64,000 bases of DNA from contig JAJEKV010000015.1 of NCBI GenBank assembly GCA_021234155.1, positions 2,326,852 to 2,390,851 on the forward strand, given 5' to 3'. Both the position numbers and the translations under genes were made by a program. This DNA comes from Isoetes taiwanensis. Lineage: Eukaryota > Streptophyta > Lycopodiopsida > Isoetales > Isoetaceae. The notes beneath the pieces were generated by a model that saw nothing but the letters and a program-made list of their open reading frames with translations, searched no databases and had not been told where the DNA came from. Shown in pieces: positions 59,501 to 64,000 of this stretch. Position 1 is the stretch's first letter. Every line of letters begins with the position of its first letter.

Positions 59501-60188
59501 GCATTTGGTCAATGGTGATATCCTTACGCCATCCACTAAGTGGTCCTTTGACTCTCACCTCCTAGTTGGAGGCATTATGTGGACTTGGTCTTGGGATAAA
59601 CTACTCCATCCTAAGGTGGCACCGCTTTGGTGGTGGAGATTCTTCTGTGATGCCCTCGTGTGAATGTGCTTGTCCACAGGTCAGCAATCTGCCCGCTGTG
59701 CAAGCAAAGGGACGAGACCATTGAGCATTGTTTCTTTTTATGTGATCATCTCTAGCCTATTTGGTCTTGGCTCCTTTCTCTTTTCATGTGACATTGACAA
59801 GTCAGCAAGTGCTTCTGGCTATTTATCCGAATACTTGGAATAAGTTGCAGAGCCAAGCATTTTATTTAGCATCAGGATGTTGTTGTGGTCCATCTGGAAG
59901 CGCAGAAGATTGTATATCTTTCAGGGTTTGGATATTCCTCCTGCAGTTGTCTTCCAGGACGCACAAGCTAGAATTGCTACGGCCTACCATTGGTTTTTGC
60001 TTGCTCCGGCCAAGCGACTATTGATATTTGAGGCCTATTTGAGTGTGTTGTCTTACGCATACACTGGTGGTTCTACTCAGTGGATCATGATTATCCTCTG
60101 AGATTTTATTCCCGCCACTGCATTTGTATCTGGCTTGTGGCTTGGAGTTTCAATAACGTGTGTCGTTCCTCAAAAAAAAAAAAAAAAA
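56503..60188 (+). pseudogene. LINE endonuclease and reverse transcriptase ORF2, broken
   Basis: Domains in order, several frames: endonuclease (IVKWKERGQECGLVNIYAHN; LIGDFN near 56770; SDHNP near 57036), a linker (57118-57720), then RT: KCPGLDGF, WHPITLLSSIYKIFAKALA, NQSGFLPRRSI, KLDFAKAYDSVDW (58111-58149), GVHQGCPLAP (58283-58312). The catalytic box reads YVDA (58427-58438), not YVDD. Then LLGIPVGIH, LSLPARITVAKHVL and a CPLCKQRDETIEHCFFLC zinc motif (59689-59740). Ends with CCTC plus 17 A at 60188. Multiple stops and frameshifts. It is an L1/RIL-type plant LINE. The first part of the endonuclease and most of ORF1 are missing, consistent with a deletion at the left LTR edge. Confidence 0.85.
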
Positions 60189-60189
60189 A

Positions 60190-60742
60190 TCTTGCTACGA
60201 TCTTCTGGAAATTCATGATGAGCCATCTCCTTGGGACCAATGGGTTCTACAAGTTTCAGGATATGTTTGGGATCAGATTTGAAAGGGAGTATGGAATACA
60301 ATTTTGCCTCCTAAGACCTGTACATTATTATTGCAAATTGTGCACCGGTCTTTAAGGGTCAACACTTGCATTCACAAGGTAAAGCCATTCACCAGTGATC
60401 TGTGTCCAATGTGTGGCCTCCTCACTGAGGCCCTGGAGCACTGGAGCACTGCCTATTTCTATGAGAGATTCAACATATCTGAAATTGGATCCAAGGATTA
60501 TTGCACACCACATTTCGCAATCAAGAGGTCCTTTTGGGCATATATCCGCCTATGCGGCCACAGGTGAAGAAGTATCTTTTCATCTGTGTAAGGAGGCGTG
60601 GTTGCCATGGCTCATCGGGAAGAGGCGATGCATGAAAGGCTTCAGAAATGCAGAGATTCAACTTGGAGCTACGATTCCTCAGTTAAGATATAAACTATAC
60701 ATGTCCTACCGGGCATCCACTTGGAAAGCACAATTCAATTAA
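60190..60742 (+). pseudogene. older LINE relic, C-terminal zinc region (continuation of copy B)
   Basis: The start matches 41325-41390 (CTTCTGGAAATTCATGATGA, GGGACCAATGGGTTCTA). Reads PPKTCTLLLQIVHRSLRVNT, CPMCGLLTEALEH (zf-RVT type) in shifting frames. It is the second half of the element interrupted at 44160. Confidence 0.6.
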
Positions 60743-62361
60743 TATTCACATTGTAGATAGCCACAGTTTATTTATTTCATAAGGTGGGATATAGAGTGTG
60801 ATTATGCAACATATGAGCTGTCATCCAACTATGGTTGCTGGAGGGTTTTCTTCTATGTCATTCTTCATGTACTTTGTTCCTTATTAATTACAAGAAATTT
60901 ATCGCGGCGGCCAAGGCCGCCGCAAACATTTCTCTTTACCAACTTGGTGTCAGTTCTAAATCCAACTATTATGGAGGGCATTTTAAGGTGAAATTTATCA
61001 ATTCAAACTATAACGGAAAAGGATGTAGTTGAAAAAACTTGAATGTTTGTTCACGACTTCATAAAAAAACATCATCTGCACTATGCCCTCAAATTGCATT
61101 GCTCGAAGGTGTTTTGTAAGTGTCATTCTGGATGCTTGACTGGTGGTGAAATTTTTCGATTCAAACCGTAGCAGAAAAAGATATAGTAAAAAAAACCTAA
61201 ATATTCGTTCTGTGACCATTAGAAAAACAACATCTTTTGCACTACGCCCTCAAACTGCAAAGTATCATTCTGGATCCTTGACCTCCACAAACATTTCTCT
61301 TGTTTTTATGGAAATTTGTATACAGGCATTGCTCGCAACTTCCTGTCTATTGAAGTCCAACAAATAACGTACTCTTACAAAGATGGTTGATTCAAATTAA
61401 ATGGGGCAAGGACATACTAAATAATTAAGATGATATATATCTATGAGCATAATGTTGATAATTTAAATCCTAAAACCTTGGATTTTATGTTTTGCACAAT
61501 CATGCAGACTTAAATAACTCAACATCATGCTTTCAGTTGGACCCGTTCGAATACTCTATATCATGCCTTTTACCCACGACAAGTGAACAATCATGCTTGG
61601 AATTTAGCATCTTATTAGAAATCATGCATTTTATAAGCAACATCCACTTAAAACAAATATGGTTGATGCTTGATAGCAAGACAATACACATACCTTACAT
61701 TCTATTTCACATCTTTCCAAAATATTGTCTATTCTCGTCATTTATACATTTAAATCGAACCTTGGAAATAATTTCTTTGTCAATTAAACAATTTCAATTC
61801 CTCGCCCATAGCCACAACAAAAAAGCACAACTCCCATCCCGAGGTTCGCAAAAGCCACAACTAATCATTTGGATGGTGGAGTTAGCTTTCCATTTGGATT
61901 TTAGGAATTACAATTCTTGCGGTTCTTTAAAGATTGACAAACCCAAGCATGAAACCTTGCAATACCCTAAAGCATCCAATCCATAAATATTGTCAAATCT
62001 GTAAGCACTTCTCTTAGAGCCTCGTCATCTGTTTCTTCAAGATCCAGGTCTAGTGTTGAAAAGGCAGAAGTGTTTGAAACCCACATTTAGGAATCCGCAT
62101 TCAATAATGCACGTAAAACAATTTGGTTAAACAAAGGAAGCATTCATAATCTTGGTTCCACTTTTTGCTATATGTTAGAGCTGGATTTGTTATGCAGCTG
62201 CCTTATTTGTCAATGCACCTAACCATGAGAAAATATAACCTATTGTCTTTGATTTTTCGCTATTGCTAATCCTTCCAAGTAGAATGTTCCAATGGCACAT
62301 AGACTCTAAACTCTATTTTTCAAATAAAATTTACGTGGCTCCACTATAGATAGATAATGCT
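60743..62361. other. no gene; diverged tandem repeat and a perfect palindrome
   Basis: 60904-60923 is GCGGCGGCCAAGGCCGCCGC, a perfect 9 bp stem in AT-rich surroundings. 60985-61100 and 61143-61262 are diverged copies (GGTGAAATTT.TC.ATTCAAAC ... CACTA.GCCCTCAAA). The open frame 61492-61986 shows no domain. Confidence 0.5.
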
Positions 62362-62623
62362 GCGGTTCTATTACGCTAGCAATAGAACCGCCATTCCTTG
62401 GATGGGGACGCCACCTCAGCCCATTTTCCCTTTTTATAGCCCATTTTTTCTTGTCTTTGCCTATCGGCGTTCTCCTTGAGCTTTTTTCCTAGCTTCATTC
62501 GCCTCTACCTAGTTTTCTTACCTCCTAAAGCTTGTTACAGTCGAAAGCTCTACCTGGGATCGCGATTGGTCTGTGTTGCCTAAGCGCCTGCATTCCAACA
62601 AAGTTTTCAAGACATCTCACGTT
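62362..62623 (+). promoter_or_regulatory. 5' terminus of a DIRS-type element: hairpin and TATA
   Basis: GCGGTTCTATT and AATAGAACCGC pair perfectly (62362-62372, 62381-62391) around an 8-base loop, followed by CGCCATTCC and TTTTTATAGC (62431-62440). The hairpin, then CGCCATTC, then TATA layout parallels the A repeats at 5214 and 12240. Confidence 0.5.
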
Positions 62624-64000
62624 ATGGCAGATCAAGACGTTCCTAGCACCTCTCAGGTTTCTTTGCGGGCTCGAAGGGCCAAACGGGTCGCCGCAAACAC
62701 TGCCCCTTCCACCCCGCCTATGCGGCGTGCTCGCTCTACTGCTGTTTCGATTGCCTCTGAGGTTCTGCTGTGCATACCCCCGCAGCGTCTGTTAAGCCAG
62801 TCACCCCGATGTTTTCCTCTATCGGATGCACAGGCCTAGCTTCTCACTCTGGCTCGGCTGGTCCATCTCGTGCTATTTCCTCTGTGTCTTTTGCCTCTGT
62901 GCCGTCGCCCCCTGTGTTCTCCTTTGCCTCTGCGGGTCCCGCTGTGGGATTGAGCCACTCTTTGCCGACCACGAGTTCTGCAGTTCCCTCCTCTCAGCCC
63001 ATGGATATGGTGCCTCAGCTGCTGCAGACCCTTCAGTTACAGATGGCGCAGATCCAAAGCCTTCAATCGACCCTCTCTTCTAACACTTCTGTTCATGAGC
63101 AGATCGAGGTGCTGCGCCAAGAAGTTCGTGAACGTTCGTCGCGATCAGTTCCCAACTTTAAGAGGGAGTCAACGCGCCATCAGTATGAGTTCCTTTGTAC
63201 GACGGAGTCCAGATTCCGGGAGCTTCATGCTCGATTGATTGCCCTATCTCCTCGAGTGCCCGATGCTATCCTCCAGATTGTCGAGGAAGGTAAGGCTGCC
63301 ACTCAGGGAATAAATTACTAATCACATATTTGTTATTAGCCATAATGGCTTTAGCTAAACTTGCCCTAGATTAATCCCAAAACTTTCTGTAGTTTAGCGA
63401 AACTCTATACATTTTCCCTCTCATACTTTCTAGCATTTAGCTAAACTAACCCAAAATTTATCCTGAAAATTTCTATGGTGTGGAAAATATTAAGCTAAAA
63501 TTACTATATTTTCTGTCAATTGCTTCCCTTTACTTTAGTCATTTTCTTTGTGGAAACATTCTAAAACAATGCCAACTAGCTAAGTTTAAGCCTCAAATTA
63601 TTCCATAGATGCTAGAAAATAAATTATTAATCATATATTTCTTATAAACTAGAATGATGTTAGCTAAACTAGACCAAAATTCATTCCCAAAGTTTCTATG
63701 ACTTAGCTAAACAATACAAAATTTCACTCCCTTACTTTTTAGCATTTGACTAAAAAGATCAATGGTTGGTGCAGGTGCGAAAAAAGTTAAGCTAAAATTA
63801 TTCTTTTTTTTTTCAAAGTTTTCCATTTACTTTAGCCAAATGTTTTTCAAAATGTGCTAAAAAATCGCCAAATAGCTAAGTTTAGCCCTTAAATTATTCC
63901 ATGCTGCCACTTTACAGAGGATGAAGTTTCTGATTATTGCTGATCGCGAAGGCTATGATGTCCCTTAGATTTTGACGACCACACAGGCCCTGCCCTAACT
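62624..64000 (+). pseudogene. gag-like ORF1 of a DIRS-type retroelement (partial, interrupted)
   Basis: ATG at 62624 (MADQDVPSTSQ), a basic and Ser/Pro-rich N-terminus, a coiled segment (LQTLQLQMAQIQSLQS), then NFKRESTRHQYEF and VEEGKAAT, resuming at 63912 with QRMKFLIIADREGYDV. The F-K-R-x-S-x-x-H-Q-Y-x-F ... EGK ... R-x-K-x-L-x-I-A-D order is the conserved C-terminal block of DIRS/YR retroelement gag proteins as I know them. Damage: a one-base shift near 62765 and the 599 bp insertion at 63304; a TAG follows GYDVP at the window end. RT and recombinase would lie to the right. Confidence 0.55.
63304..63902. mobile_element. 599 bp element with 9 bp target duplication (MULE-like)
   Basis: GCTGCCACT at 63295-63303 and 63903-63911. 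Removing the insert and one copy restores the gag frame. Ends are weakly inverted (GGGAATAAATTA and, inverted, TGGAATAATTTAA). TAGCTAAACT-type words repeat inside. 9 bp duplications are typical of Mutator-like elements. No ORF. Confidence 0.7.

Noticed and set aside
61492-61986. A 164-codon plus-strand frame
   Set aside because: No domain, AT-driven composition and no supporting splice or promoter context.

Overview
The window reads as nuclear DNA of a land plant with a large, repeat-filled genome. The host-type genes are plant ones: an organellar-type DNA gyrase A, a pentatricopeptide-repeat (PPR) protein, an Iojap/RsfS ribosome-silencing factor and two small lipid-transfer-like proteins. 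The mixture also includes many nested transposons, a DIRS-type gag and a bacterial-style ParB plus DNA methyltransferase gene. A homosporous fern fits best, but that is inference from style and family, not proof.

Layout. 1-14143: a decayed gyrase A gene (gyrA). Exons run 69-4078 and resume at 13610. They are separated by a 9.5 kb insertion at a TTAA site that looks piggyBac-like and itself carries a 7.9 kb element (5214-13156) with split direct repeats (A1 ... B1-A2 ... B2), the hallmark of tyrosine-recombinase (PAT/Ngaro-like) retroelements. 14946-17656 (minus): a broken gene with an NLS, a ParB-like domain and a beta-class N6/N4 DNA methyltransferase; I consider it the most novel object here. 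18590-20981 (minus): PPR, zinc-motif and Iojap remnants. 22400-35070: a 3.3 kb direct duplication framed by long-armed foldback elements, mostly non-coding. 36001-36746: a tandem, possibly tRNA-derived repeat.

37265-40156: the only intact-looking genes, two secreted eight-cysteine proteins on the plus strand, each with a TATA box just upstream. 40212-44155: a second segmental duplication (1.13 kb) around a minus-strand cluster of the split-repeat family.

44160-60188: a nest of retroelements. A LINE sits inside an older LINE relic. The LINE is split by a minus-strand LTR element with 2.9 kb LTRs, no recognisable polyprotein and a 2 kb homopurine tract inside. The left LTR of that element holds a 322 bp MITE and a young 2.9 kb LTR element (641 bp LTRs, perfect 5 bp target duplication). 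62362-64000: the start of a DIRS-type element with a hairpin terminus and a gag-like ORF, interrupted by a 599 bp element with a 9 bp target duplication.

No genes here visibly act together as an operon or pathway. The story is decay and nesting of mobile DNA around a few plant genes. All coding calls rest on reading translations by eye; no database search was possible.
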